From assembly GCF_020410765.1 (NCBI RefSeq), contig NZ_CP084541.1, positions 5,227,001 through 5,291,000 on the forward strand: DNA of 64,000 bases. The letters are read 5' to 3'. This DNA comes from Streptomyces marincola (GTDB lineage Bacteria; Actinomycetota; Actinomycetes; Streptomycetales; Streptomycetaceae). The notes below the pieces were generated by a model. That model saw only the letters and a list, made by a program, of their open reading frames with translations. It was not told where the DNA came from and did not search any database. Positions 31,185 through 38,520 of this stretch are shown one piece after another. How positions within the stretch are numbered: the stretch's first letter is position 1; each line of letters opens with the position of its first letter. The position numbers were made by a program, and so were the translations under genes.

Positions 31185-33077
31185 ATGACGGCCGAGCTGA
31201 TCCGCGGCCAGAACCACCCGCTGCCCGAGACCCGGCTCGAAGTCCGCGTCTCGGCGGGCGGCCCGGTCGTGGCCGGGGTGACGCTCAACGACGAGCAGGG
31301 GCGGCTGCGGGACACCGGGTGGATCGCCCACCCCGCCTCGCCCCGGCTGCCCGGGGTCGAGGTGCCGAGGCAGGCGGCGGCGCGCCACAGGCTCGCCGTC
31401 GACCTCGACGCGCTGCCCGCCGCGGTCCACCGCGTGAACGTGCTCCTCGCCCTGCCGTCCGGCGTGGGCGGGGCGACCCGCTTCGGCGCGCTCCCCGCGC
31501 CGTTCGTCGCCGTCACCGCGCTGGACGGCAGGGAGGTCGCCAGCTACACGCTGCTCGACCTGGACACCGAGTCGGCCGTCGTCGCCGTCGAGCTGTACCG
31601 GAGGAACGGCGCCTGGAAGGTGCGGGCCGTCGGCCAGGGCTGGGCGGGCGGGCTCGCCGCGCTGCTGCGCGACCAAGGGCTGCCCGAGGCCGACCGGTTG
31701 GCCGCCGCCATCGACGAGGCGGTCGCGGGCGGCATGGCGCGTTCCGTCGCGCCGCCGCCGCGCCCGGCGGACGCCGGGCGGGCGCGCCGGGCCGAGCCCG
31801 TCGCGGGGCAGGGCGCGCAGGCCGCGCCCGCGCGCATCGACTACCGGCACCCGGACCGGCACCCCGCGCCGTCCTCCGCCCCGGCACCGGCACCGGCACC
31901 GGCCCAGGCGCCGGTGCCCGCACAGGCGTCCGCCGCCGCGCCGCGCCCCGTGGCCGGCGACGCGCCCGGCTCGACACCGGACGAGCGGCTGTACAACCAG
32001 GTCTGGGGCATGTTCGAGGACCTGGCGCGCACGACCGCCGCCTACCGCAGCGCCGTCGGCTTCGCCGACTCCCGCATGGACCGGGCCTTGGACGACGTGC
32101 TCGCGGACCCCAGGACCCGCGTCGGCCCGGCCGCGGACGAGGCCCGCACGCGGGCCCGCGCCGAGCGCGACCGGCTCGTCGACCGCGCGCGCGAGGCGTT
32201 CGACCGCGATGTCGCGCAACTGGTCGCGGAGGCCGCGGTGGTCGAGCCCGCGCTGCCCGCCGTCTACGCCCGCTGGGACAGCCCCGCGTGGTCCGGCTAC
32301 CGGGTGCCGGCCGAGACCTCGGCTGCGCTGCGCCTGGGTGACCTCAGCCTTCCCGAACGCGTCGACCTGCGCATCCCCATGCTGCTGCGGCTGCCGCTCC
32401 AGCGCGGGCTGTGGATCGACAGCGGGCGCGGCGGCCGTTCCGTCGAGTCGGCCCTCGTCGACCCGGGGGAGCTGCGGCGGCTCGCCGCCCACACCGCCAC
32501 CGACCTCACCACGCGCCTGCTCGCCGCGCACCCGGCCGGCGGTCTGAGCGTGCATGTCATCGACCCCGCGGGGGCCGCCGCGGAGCCGTTCGCCCCGCTG
32601 ACCGGCTCGGGGGTCCTGGCCGGCCCGCCCGCCGCGGGGGCCGAGGGCGTGCGCGCGGTGCTCGCCCGGCTGACGCAGCGCGTCGACCTGGTCCAGATGG
32701 CCGTCCGCAGCGGGGCGGGGGACGCCCTGCCGCCCGACCTCGACCTGGCGGAACAGCTGCTGATCGTGCATGACTTCCCGCACGGCTTCGACGACAGGGC
32801 GGTCACGCAGCTGCGCTACCTCGCCGACGAGGGGCCCTCGGTCGGGGTGCACCTGATGATGATCGCGGCCCGCGAGGACACGCGGGGGTACGGCCCTGTG
32901 CTCGACCCGCTGTTCCGCGCCCTGCTGCGCCTCGCCCCGGTCCCGGACAACCACCTGGCCGACCCGTGGGTCGGGCACGCGTGGACCTACGAGCCGCCGC
33001 TCGCCCCGCAGGGCAGCCCGGTGCCGACCCGCGTGCTGCGCCTCGTCGCCGCCGCCCGCGCCGCGGCCGGGCAGTGA
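31185..33077 (+). CDS. TerD domain fused to an FtsK-coupling-like domain
   Basis: A 630-residue protein. Residues 1-175 form a TerD-like domain (MTAELIRGQNHPLPETRLEV, FVAVTALDGREVASYTL). An Ala/Pro-rich linker (about 190-265) leads to a helical region with charged segments. The C-terminal 280 residues have the pattern of the domain that precedes the motor in some actinobacterial FtsK/SpoIIIE-like proteins: DLRIPMLLRLPLQRGLWID, then LSVHVIDPAGAAAEPF and LLIVHDFPHGFDD. No Walker A lysine is visible, so it is probably a non-hydrolysing relative. It may link TerD stress complexes with DNA processing. GGGGGACAC precedes the ATG. Confidence 0.75.
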   Translation: MTAELIRGQNHPLPETRLEVRVSAGGPVVAGVTLNDEQGRLRDTGWIAHPASPRLPGVEVPRQAAARHRLAVDLDALPAAVHRVNVLLALPSGVGGATRFGALPAPFVAVTALDGREVASYTLLDLDTESAVVAVELYRRNGAWKVRAVGQGWAGGLAALLRDQGLPEADRLAAAIDEAVAGGMARSVAPPPRPADAGRARRAEPVAGQGAQAAPARIDYRHPDRHPAPSSAPAPAPAPAQAPVPAQASAAAPRPVAGDAPGSTPDERLYNQVWGMFEDLARTTAAYRSAVGFADSRMDRALDDVLADPRTRVGPAADEARTRARAERDRLVDRAREAFDRDVAQLVAEAAVVEPALPAVYARWDSPAWSGYRVPAETSAALRLGDLSLPERVDLRIPMLLRLPLQRGLWIDSGRGGRSVESALVDPGELRRLAAHTATDLTTRLLAAHPAGGLSVHVIDPAGAAAEPFAPLTGSGVLAGPPAAGAEGVRAVLARLTQRVDLVQMAVRSGAGDALPPDLDLAEQLLIVHDFPHGFDDRAVTQLRYLADEGPSVGVHLMMIAAREDTRGYGPVLDPLFRALLRLAPVPDNHLADPWVGHAWTYEPPLAPQGSPVPTRVLRLVAAARAAAGQ

Positions 33078-33099
33078 GGCGCGGGGAATTCCAGCGGAA

Positions 33100-33129
33100 T
33101 AGTCCACAGGGTCGGCGCTATTTTCCACA
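33100..33129 (+). promoter_or_regulatory. two DnaA-box-like sequences 21 bases apart
   Basis: TAGTCCACA (33100-33108) and TTTTCCACA (33121-33129) each match the Streptomyces DnaA box TTGTCCACA in eight of nine positions. Their spacing is two helical turns. They could be fortuitous or mark DnaA-dependent regulation. Confidence 0.3.
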
Positions 33130-33177
33130 GGGGAACGGGTGGGTGCCGCGGACGGAAATGCGTCCGTGCCGAATCCC

Positions 33178-33206
33178 TTGACAGGGTTTTGCGGCGCGGA
33201 TAATTT
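33178..33206 (+). promoter_or_regulatory. housekeeping-type promoter of the pectate lyase gene
   Basis: TTGACA (33178-33183) is a perfect -35 hexamer. A 17-base spacer leads to TAATTT (33201-33206); GATAAT (33199-33204) at 15 bases is the alternative. This is unusually close to the housekeeping consensus for so GC-rich a genome. Confidence 0.6.
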
Positions 33207-33216
33207 CCGGAATTGA

Positions 33217-33228
33217 GAAAGCGCTTGC
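33217..33228. promoter_or_regulatory. LacI-family-type operator
   Basis: GAAAGCGCTTGC contains the perfect palindrome AAGCGCTT (33219-33226), the core of many LacI-family sugar-regulator operators. It lies just after the promoter, where a repressor would block transcription of the pectate lyase gene. Confidence 0.55.
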
Positions 33229-33525
33229 TGTGGCGGAGTCCGCGCGGCGCGAACCGGGAAACACCGCACGTCCAGCCCTTCGTGAGGGGCGAACGCGCCC
33301 TGCCCCGGCCATGGAAGGGATCGGGGCAGAGCGCGTTCCCCCAGCCGGTGGGACGCCGTGCGCGGAACCGGGGAACGCCTCGCGCGCCGACGCCACGGAA
33401 TTCGCTGACGCCGGTCAATTCCGGCAGAGCAGCGGATCGTCTCCTTCCCGGAAAGGTCACCCCCCACCTGCGCGGGCCCGGCGGGCTTCGCCGGCCGGCC
33501 CGGCAGCGACGAAAGGAAGACCGCG

Positions 33526-34506
33526 ATGTTCCGTCGCACCGCACAAGGCCGCGTGCGCGCCCATGGCGCACGCCCCCGCAAGGCCCTGGTCCTGGCCGGT
33601 GTCCTCGCCGCCGTCACGGCCGGCACGGGCATGGCCCCCGCCGGCGGCGCCGCCCCGGCGCCCTCGGCCGACGGCCTCATCGGCTGGGCCACCGAGAACG
33701 GCGGCACGACCGGGGGCGCCGGCGGCGGCACCGTCCAGGTCGACTCCGCCGGTGAACTGACCGACGCCCTCACCGAGTCGGGCCCGCTGACCATCGAGGT
33801 CAGCGGCACCATCAACCTTTCCGGCATGAACGACGTCGGCAGCGACAAGACGATCGTCGGCCGCGACGGCGCCACGATCACCGGCGGCGGCCTCGACATC
33901 AACGGCCAGAGCAACGTCATCATCCAGAACCTGACGTTCGACGACTGGGACGACGACGCCATCAACGTCCAGGAGGGGTCGACGAACATCTGGATCGACC
34001 ACAACACGTTCACCACGGGCGGCGACGGCGCGGTCGACATCAAGCGCGAGTCGGACTTCATCACCGTCTCCTGGAACCACCTCGACGGCAGCGGCAAGGC
34101 CATGCTGCTCGGCCACTCCGACAACCACACCGCCGACCGCGGCCACCTGCGGGTGACCTACCACCACAACTGGTTCGACGGCAGCGAGACGCGGCACCCG
34201 CGCGTCCGCTTCGGCGACCCGGTCCACGTCTTCAACAACTACTACTACGGCAACGAGTACGGCGTGGCCTCCACGGAGGGCGCCGGCGTCCTGGTCGAGA
34301 ACAACTACTTCGAGGACTGCGAGGACCCGGCGCTCGTCGGCTACGCGGGGTCCGACGAAGGGGACATCGTCGCCCGCGGCAACCACCTCGTCGGCTCCGG
34401 CGCGATCGAGACCGCGGGCTCCGTGGCCGCCATCCCCTACGCCTACACGCTCGACAGCGCCACCAGCGTCAAGGCCATCGTCACCGGCGGCGCCGGGGCG
34501 CGCTGA
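33526..34506 (+). CDS. secreted pectate lyase, PL1 family
   Basis: A 326-residue secreted enzyme that cleaves polygalacturonate by beta-elimination, usually with calcium. The N-terminus has Arg-rich residues, a hydrophobic stretch (ALVLAGVLAAVTAGTGM) and an Ala-rich cleavage region near residue 45. The parallel beta-helix part shows NVIIQNLTF, NIWIDHNTF, DGAVDIKR and TYHHNWFDG. RHPRVRFG carries the catalytic Arg. It is shorter than many plant-pathogen Pels and has no carbohydrate-binding module. A LacI-type operator and a strong promoter lie about 300 bases upstream, so regulation by pectin-derived sugars is likely. Confidence 0.93.
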   Translation: MFRRTAQGRVRAHGARPRKALVLAGVLAAVTAGTGMAPAGGAAPAPSADGLIGWATENGGTTGGAGGGTVQVDSAGELTDALTESGPLTIEVSGTINLSGMNDVGSDKTIVGRDGATITGGGLDINGQSNVIIQNLTFDDWDDDAINVQEGSTNIWIDHNTFTTGGDGAVDIKRESDFITVSWNHLDGSGKAMLLGHSDNHTADRGHLRVTYHHNWFDGSETRHPRVRFGDPVHVFNNYYYGNEYGVASTEGAGVLVENNYFEDCEDPALVGYAGSDEGDIVARGNHLVGSGAIETAGSVAAIPYAYTLDSATSVKAIVTGGAGAR

Positions 34507-34525
34507 CCGCGCCGACCCCCGATCC

Positions 34526-34562
34526 CGCGTGCCTCCCCGCGTCACGGGCGGGGAGGCACGCG
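34526..34562 (+). terminator. terminator after the pectate lyase gene
   Basis: A perfect 15-bp stem (34526-34540 with 34548-34562; the core arm GCGTGCCTCCCCGC pairs with GCGGGGAGGCACGC) closes on a 7-base loop. It starts 20 bases after the stop. Confidence 0.8.
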
Positions 34563-34866
34563 TGCCCTCGGCCGACGCGCGCTCGCGCCGGGCCGGCAGG
34601 CGAACGCCCGGCGCGGGGCCCGGAGTTCGGTCCCGAGCCGCGCCCCGGGGCCGGCGTCTCCCGTGCCGTCGGGCCGTACGCCGGCGCAGGGTTGGCCCAC
34701 CGGCGCGACGGCGTCGCCGAGCGCCCCCAGCGCCCGGCTCGCGACCCGCGCCCCCGGTCCGCACCAGTGGTCCCGGGACGCGCCACGTCGTCCCGTTTGC
34801 CTCGTTGGTGAAGGCAGGACGCACCACAGCGCGCCGCCCCCACCGGGAAGGAAACACCCGCCGCCC
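34563..34866. other. intergenic region without recognised features
   Basis: About 300 bases between the pectate lyase terminator and the methyltransferase gene. The open frames here are GC shadows. Only an AAGGAA ribosome-site-like stretch about 14 bases before the next ATG stands out. Confidence 0.5.
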
Positions 34867-35910
34867 ATGACCTCCGCGATCAGCGCCGCCTCCGCAGAAT
34901 CCCTCCGCAGGACGCTCGTCGACCGGCTCGCGGCCGGCGGTCAGCTCGACGGGCAGTGGCGGGAGGCGTTCCTGCGGGTCCCGTACGAACACTTCGTGCC
35001 CGACCTGCGGGCCGCGGCCGAGACGGGAGCCGGGCCCGCGGGCGCGACCGCGACGCTGCTCGGGGCACTCGGGCCCGTGGGGCGCGGCACCCGCGTGCTC
35101 GAAATCGGCACGGGCAACGGCTTCGGCACCGCGCTGCTGTGCCACCGGGCGGGCGAGGGCTCGGTCACCTCGCTCGCGCCCGGGCACGGCCTGGCCGCGC
35201 GGGCCAGGGCGGCGCTCGCCCGCGCCGGGTATGCGCCCACCCTGATCGCCGGCGAGGCCGCCTCGGGGCATCCGGGCGGCGCGCCGTACGACGCGCTGGT
35301 CGCGACCGCGTGCGTGCCCCGCATCCCCGCCGCCTGGCCCGCGCAGGTGCGCGCGGGCGGCACGGTCGTGGCCGCGCTCGGCTGCGCGCTGACCGCGCTC
35401 ACGGTCGCGGCGGACGGCAGCGCCTCGGGGCCCCTGCTGCCCGCGACGGCGGCGTGCGGCGGCTCGCCGCCGGCCCTCGTCCGGGCCGGGGCCGAGGGCG
35501 GCGTCGGCTACGACGTGGGCATGGTGCTGTCGCTGCGCGGGCGCAGCCGGGTGGCGGTGCTGCCCGACCTGTGCGGCGCCGTGCCGCGCCTGCTGCGGCA
35601 CCTCGTGCAGCCCGACGTCACGCAGGTCACGCTCCGCGAGGCGGCCACGGGACCCGCCGCGCTGCACGTGCTGACCCACAGGGCCACCGGGTCGTGGGCG
35701 CGGATCGTGCCGCGCACCGGCGGTTTCGCGCACGTCGACCACGCGGGGCCGCGCGACCTGTTCGCCGAGTTCGCGCCGGTGCTCTCCCACTGGGCGCGCG
35801 CGGGCGGCCCGGGGCAGGAGGCGTACGGCCTGACCGTCGCGCCCGACGGCAGGCACGAGTTGTGGTCGGCCACCGATCCGGCGTTCCGGCACCCGCTCGC
35901 CGCCGTGTGA
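34867..35910 (+). CDS. protein-L-isoaspartate methyltransferase-like (PCMT) protein
   Basis: A 347-residue SAM-dependent methyltransferase of the PCMT family. SLRRTLVDRLAAGGQLDGQW and AFLRVPYEHFVPD match the PCMT N-terminal region. TRVLEIGTGNGFGTALL is motif I and YDALVATACVPRIP the later catalytic-region motif. A C-terminal extension of about 150 residues (from about 195) is longer than in repair-type PCMT; such extended forms occur in actinobacteria and some modify peptide natural products. No lanthipeptide precursor or other biosynthetic gene is seen nearby, so the substrate is unknown. The ATG at 34867 is chosen from the AAGGAA upstream and the family start. Confidence 0.8.
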   Translation: MTSAISAASAESLRRTLVDRLAAGGQLDGQWREAFLRVPYEHFVPDLRAAAETGAGPAGATATLLGALGPVGRGTRVLEIGTGNGFGTALLCHRAGEGSVTSLAPGHGLAARARAALARAGYAPTLIAGEAASGHPGGAPYDALVATACVPRIPAAWPAQVRAGGTVVAALGCALTALTVAADGSASGPLLPATAACGGSPPALVRAGAEGGVGYDVGMVLSLRGRSRVAVLPDLCGAVPRLLRHLVQPDVTQVTLREAATGPAALHVLTHRATGSWARIVPRTGGFAHVDHAGPRDLFAEFAPVLSHWARAGGPGQEAYGLTVAPDGRHELWSATDPAFRHPLAAV

Positions 35911-36074
35911 GCCGCCGACCGGGCCCGGCGTGAGCGCGCGGGGCGGGGTGCGGCCGTTCCCGCGCGTGCGCCGGAGTGCGCCGGACCGCCCGGGCGGCGT
36001 GTTTCGCCCGTGTGACGCCGGCGGGCCCGTTGCCGGGTGGGCGTTTCGCCCCGGTGAGAAGCGTGCAACGTCTT

Positions 36075-36096
36075 CGGTCCGCCGGTCGGCGGACCG
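36075..36096. promoter_or_regulatory. palindromic operator before the acetamidase-like gene
   Basis: CGGTCCGCC (36075-36083), a GGTC spacer, then GGCGGACCG (36088-36096) form a perfect 9-bp inverted repeat. It overlaps the expected -35 position of the TACGGT box at 36109, so it may be a regulator site. Confidence 0.5.
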
Positions 36097-36108
36097 GGGA
36101 TCGGCCCT

Positions 36109-36114
36109 TACGGT
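36109..36114 (+). promoter_or_regulatory. likely -10 box of the acetamidase-like gene
   Basis: TACGGT lies 37 bases before the ATG at 36152, directly after the inverted repeat. A GGGAGAA ribosome site lies between it and the ATG. Confidence 0.45.
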
Positions 36115-36151
36115 GCGGACGACGCGAACGTTCCAGCACGGGAGAACCCTC

Positions 36152-37537
36152 ATGAACCACCCTTCGGCCGAGCACGCACGCGACCTGCTCATCGAGGCGC
36201 TGGGACGCCGCGGGTTCCTCCGGGCCGCGTCCGCCGTGACGGTGGCGGGCGGTGCCGCCGGCCTGGCCGCGGCAGGCGGCGGCACCGCGCACGCCCACGC
36301 CCCCGCGCACCGGGGCCGCGGCGAGCACCACCCGCGCGAGACGCTCCAGCCGCGCCGGGGCCGCATCGACGGCGACCACTACCTGCCCTCGCTGCCCGAG
36401 CAGGTCCGCTGGGGCTACGTGCCCGCGCCGGGCGCGGAGCCGGTGCTGCGCGTCAGATCGGGCGACACGGTCACCGTCGACTCCGTTTCGCACGAGGGGC
36501 TGCTTGAGGACCAGGGGCGCGATCCGGCCGCGTGGTTCGGGGCGCACGGCGTCCGGCGGCGCGACGTGCTCGATGACGCCGTCGCCATCGCGCGCGACTA
36601 CCGGCGCACCGAACGCGACTTCGACGCCGACGGACCGCACGTCATCACCGGGCCGATAGCCGTCCGGGGCGCGGAGCCCGGGGACGTGCTGAAAGTGGAG
36701 CCGCTGTCGCTGCTGCCCCGCGTGCCCTACGGCGTGATCTCCAGCCGGCACGGCAAGGGCGCCCTGGCCCGGCAGGCCGACGGCTCAGCCCCCGCGGGCG
36801 TCGACCTGTCCGAGGTCATGCCGCCGGTGGGCTCCGACGGCCGCCCGTCGGGCGAACCGGGCGCGTACGGCAACGTGTCGGTGTTCACGCCCGTGCGCCG
36901 CGGGCGCGGGCGCGAGGCGCACGGAGTGCTGCCGCTGGGGCGCCGGCGCGAGGTGGCGTTCCCGCTCGCGCCGCACATGGGCACCATGGGCGTCGCGTTC
37001 GCCGAGGGCCGGTCCCTGAACGACCCGGCGCTCAACTCGATTCCGCCCACCCTGGGCGGCGGCAACATCGACATCAGGCTCCTCGGCCGCGGCTCGGCCC
37101 TCTACCTGCCGGTGTTCGCCGAGGGCGCCCTCTTCTACGCGGGCGACCCGCACTTCGCGATGGGGGACGGCGAGGTGGCGCTGACGGCGCTTGAGGGCTC
37201 GCTGCGCACGACGTTCCGGCTGACGGTGTGCAAGCCGGGCTCGGGGGACGCCCCGTCCGTCGCGTTCCGCTACCCCTTCGGGGAGACCGACGAGGCGTGG
37301 CTGCCGGTCGGGCTGTCCGACCCGGACGGCGGCAGGAACGGCCAGGGCGGCGATCTCGACGTGGCGATGCGCCGGGCCGTCGTCAACGCGCTTGATTTCC
37401 TCGAACACGATCAGGGGATGGACCGCGCGGTCGCCTACGCCTATCTGTCGGCCGCGGCCGACTTCCACGTCTCGCAGGTCGTGGACCGCACGGTCGGCGT
37501 GCACGGGGTCATCGCCAAGGAGCACTTCCGCGGCTGA
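36152..37537 (+). CDS. Tat-exported acetamidase/formamidase-family protein
   Basis: A 461-residue protein of the FmdA/AmdA family, hydrolases of small amides such as acetamide and formamide. The N-terminus has a twin-arginine signal (GRRGFLRAAS, then a hydrophobic Ala/Gly stretch) and a His-rich segment after cleavage. The core shows VRWGYVPAPGAEPVLRVRSG, GDVLKVEPLSLLPRVPYG, APHMGTMGVA and NIDIRLLGRGSALYLPVF, all typical of the family. Tat export is unusual, since characterised members are mostly cytoplasmic, so export of a folded metal-containing enzyme is inferred. The ATG at 36152 is chosen because it gives the Tat signal. Confidence 0.88.
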   Translation: MNHPSAEHARDLLIEALGRRGFLRAASAVTVAGGAAGLAAAGGGTAHAHAPAHRGRGEHHPRETLQPRRGRIDGDHYLPSLPEQVRWGYVPAPGAEPVLRVRSGDTVTVDSVSHEGLLEDQGRDPAAWFGAHGVRRRDVLDDAVAIARDYRRTERDFDADGPHVITGPIAVRGAEPGDVLKVEPLSLLPRVPYGVISSRHGKGALARQADGSAPAGVDLSEVMPPVGSDGRPSGEPGAYGNVSVFTPVRRGRGREAHGVLPLGRRREVAFPLAPHMGTMGVAFAEGRSLNDPALNSIPPTLGGGNIDIRLLGRGSALYLPVFAEGALFYAGDPHFAMGDGEVALTALEGSLRTTFRLTVCKPGSGDAPSVAFRYPFGETDEAWLPVGLSDPDGGRNGQGGDLDVAMRRAVVNALDFLEHDQGMDRAVAYAYLSAAADFHVSQVVDRTVGVHGVIAKEHFRG

Positions 37538-37598
37538 CGCCGCGGACCGCCGCCCCCCCGCGGCCCGGGCGGGTGCGCCGCCCCGCCGCCGGTGCGCC

Positions 37599-37604
37599 TA
37601 CGAT
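37599..37604 (+). promoter_or_regulatory. possible -10 box of the methyltransferase gene
   Basis: TACGAT lies 81 bases before the ATG at 37686 in the gap after the acetamidase-like gene. No clear -35 is seen. Confidence 0.3.
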
Positions 37605-37685
37605 CCTGGCGGGGCGCCGGGTTCGTCGCCGGCGGCGCCCGCGGGGGCGGCGACGCGTCCGGCGGCGGGAGAGCAGGACCAGGAC

Positions 37686-38456
37686 ATGACGACGACGGCT
37701 CCGGAGCCCGCCGGGCGGCTCTACGGCGAACTCGCCCGCTGGTGGCCGCTGATCTCACCGGTCGACGTCTACGCGGAGGACGCCGGCCTGGCCACCGAAC
37801 TCCTCGGCCTGGCCGGCCGGCCCGTGCGGCAGGTGCTCGAACTGGGCAGCGGCGGCGGGCACCTGGCGTACCACCTCAGGTCGCGGTACGAGCTGACCCT
37901 CGTCGACCTCTCGCCCGACATGCTCGCCGTCTCGCGTGAACTGAACCCGGGCGTCGAGCACCTCGGCGGCGACATGCGCGACGTGCGTCTGGGCCGCACG
38001 TTCGACGCGGTGCTGGTCCACGACGCGATCGACTACATGACGACGCGGCAGGACCTGTCCGCCGCCTTCCGCACCGCGTTCGCGCACCTGCGGCCCGGTG
38101 GCGTGGCCGTGTTCTTCCCCGACCACGTCAGCGACACGTTCGAACCGCTCACCGACTGCGGCGGCAGCGACGCGGACGACGGCAGCGGCGTCAGGTACCT
38201 GGAGTGGAGCCTGCCGCCGCGGCCCGGCGACACGACGGTGCGCACCGAGTACACGTTCACCCTCAGGGACGCGGACGGTGCGGTGCGGACCGTGCACGAG
38301 ACGCACGTGACGGGCCTGTTCGCGGTGGCGGAGTGGGAACGGCTGCTCGCCGGGGCCGGGTTCGCGGTCTCGACGGCGCGCGAGGAGGGCGGGATGGGCC
38401 GCACGATGTTCGCGGGCACGCGCCCGGGGGCCGCAGGGCCGCCCGCCGGCCGCTGA
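37686..38456 (+). CDS. class I SAM-dependent methyltransferase
   Basis: A 256-residue small-molecule-type methyltransferase. Motif I is VLELGSGGGHLAYHL, the acidic post-I loop LTLVDLSPDMLAVSREL, motif II FDAVLVHDAIDYM, and motif III LRPGGVAVFFPD. A beta-rich C-terminal part (TEYTFTLRDADG) probably forms the substrate cap. The acceptor is unknown. ATG at 37686 follows a purine-rich stretch with two AGGAC copies. It converges on the GH43 gene with a shared hairpin between. Confidence 0.85.
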   Translation: MTTTAPEPAGRLYGELARWWPLISPVDVYAEDAGLATELLGLAGRPVRQVLELGSGGGHLAYHLRSRYELTLVDLSPDMLAVSRELNPGVEHLGGDMRDVRLGRTFDAVLVHDAIDYMTTRQDLSAAFRTAFAHLRPGGVAVFFPDHVSDTFEPLTDCGGSDADDGSGVRYLEWSLPPRPGDTTVRTEYTFTLRDADGAVRTVHETHVTGLFAVAEWERLLAGAGFAVSTAREEGGMGRTMFAGTRPGAAGPPAGR

Positions 38457-38468
38457 CCGTCGGCCGCC

Positions 38469-38509
38469 GGGCCGTTCCGGTGCCCGCGCGTTCGGCACCG
38501 GGACGGCCC
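38469..38509. terminator. bidirectional hairpin between methyltransferase and GH43 genes
   Basis: Arms of 15 bases (38470-38484 and 38494-38508) pair except for one G-U position around a 9-base loop, and the stem extends outward. It sits between convergent stops at 38456 and 38521. Confidence 0.75.
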
Positions 38510-38520
38510 GGGCCGCCGGA

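Larger units (their letters stand above)
33078..33525. other. 448-base regulatory region before the pectate lyase gene
   Basis: No gene is seen. The region is AT-richer than its surroundings. It holds two DnaA-like boxes (33100, 33121), a TTGACA-type promoter (33178-33206), a LacI-type palindrome (33217-33228) and then about 290 bases of probable untranslated leader. A purine-rich GAAAGGAAG lies about seven bases before the ATG at 33526. Confidence 0.6.

Noticed and set aside
33217..33228. Binding site of a regulator encoded in the window
   Set aside because: No LacI-family protein occurs in the window; the regulator must be elsewhere, so only the operator is reported.
34867..37537. Lanthipeptide cluster suggested by the extended PCMT-like methyltransferase
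   Set aside because: No lanthionine synthetase, precursor peptide or protease is visible on either strand nearby.
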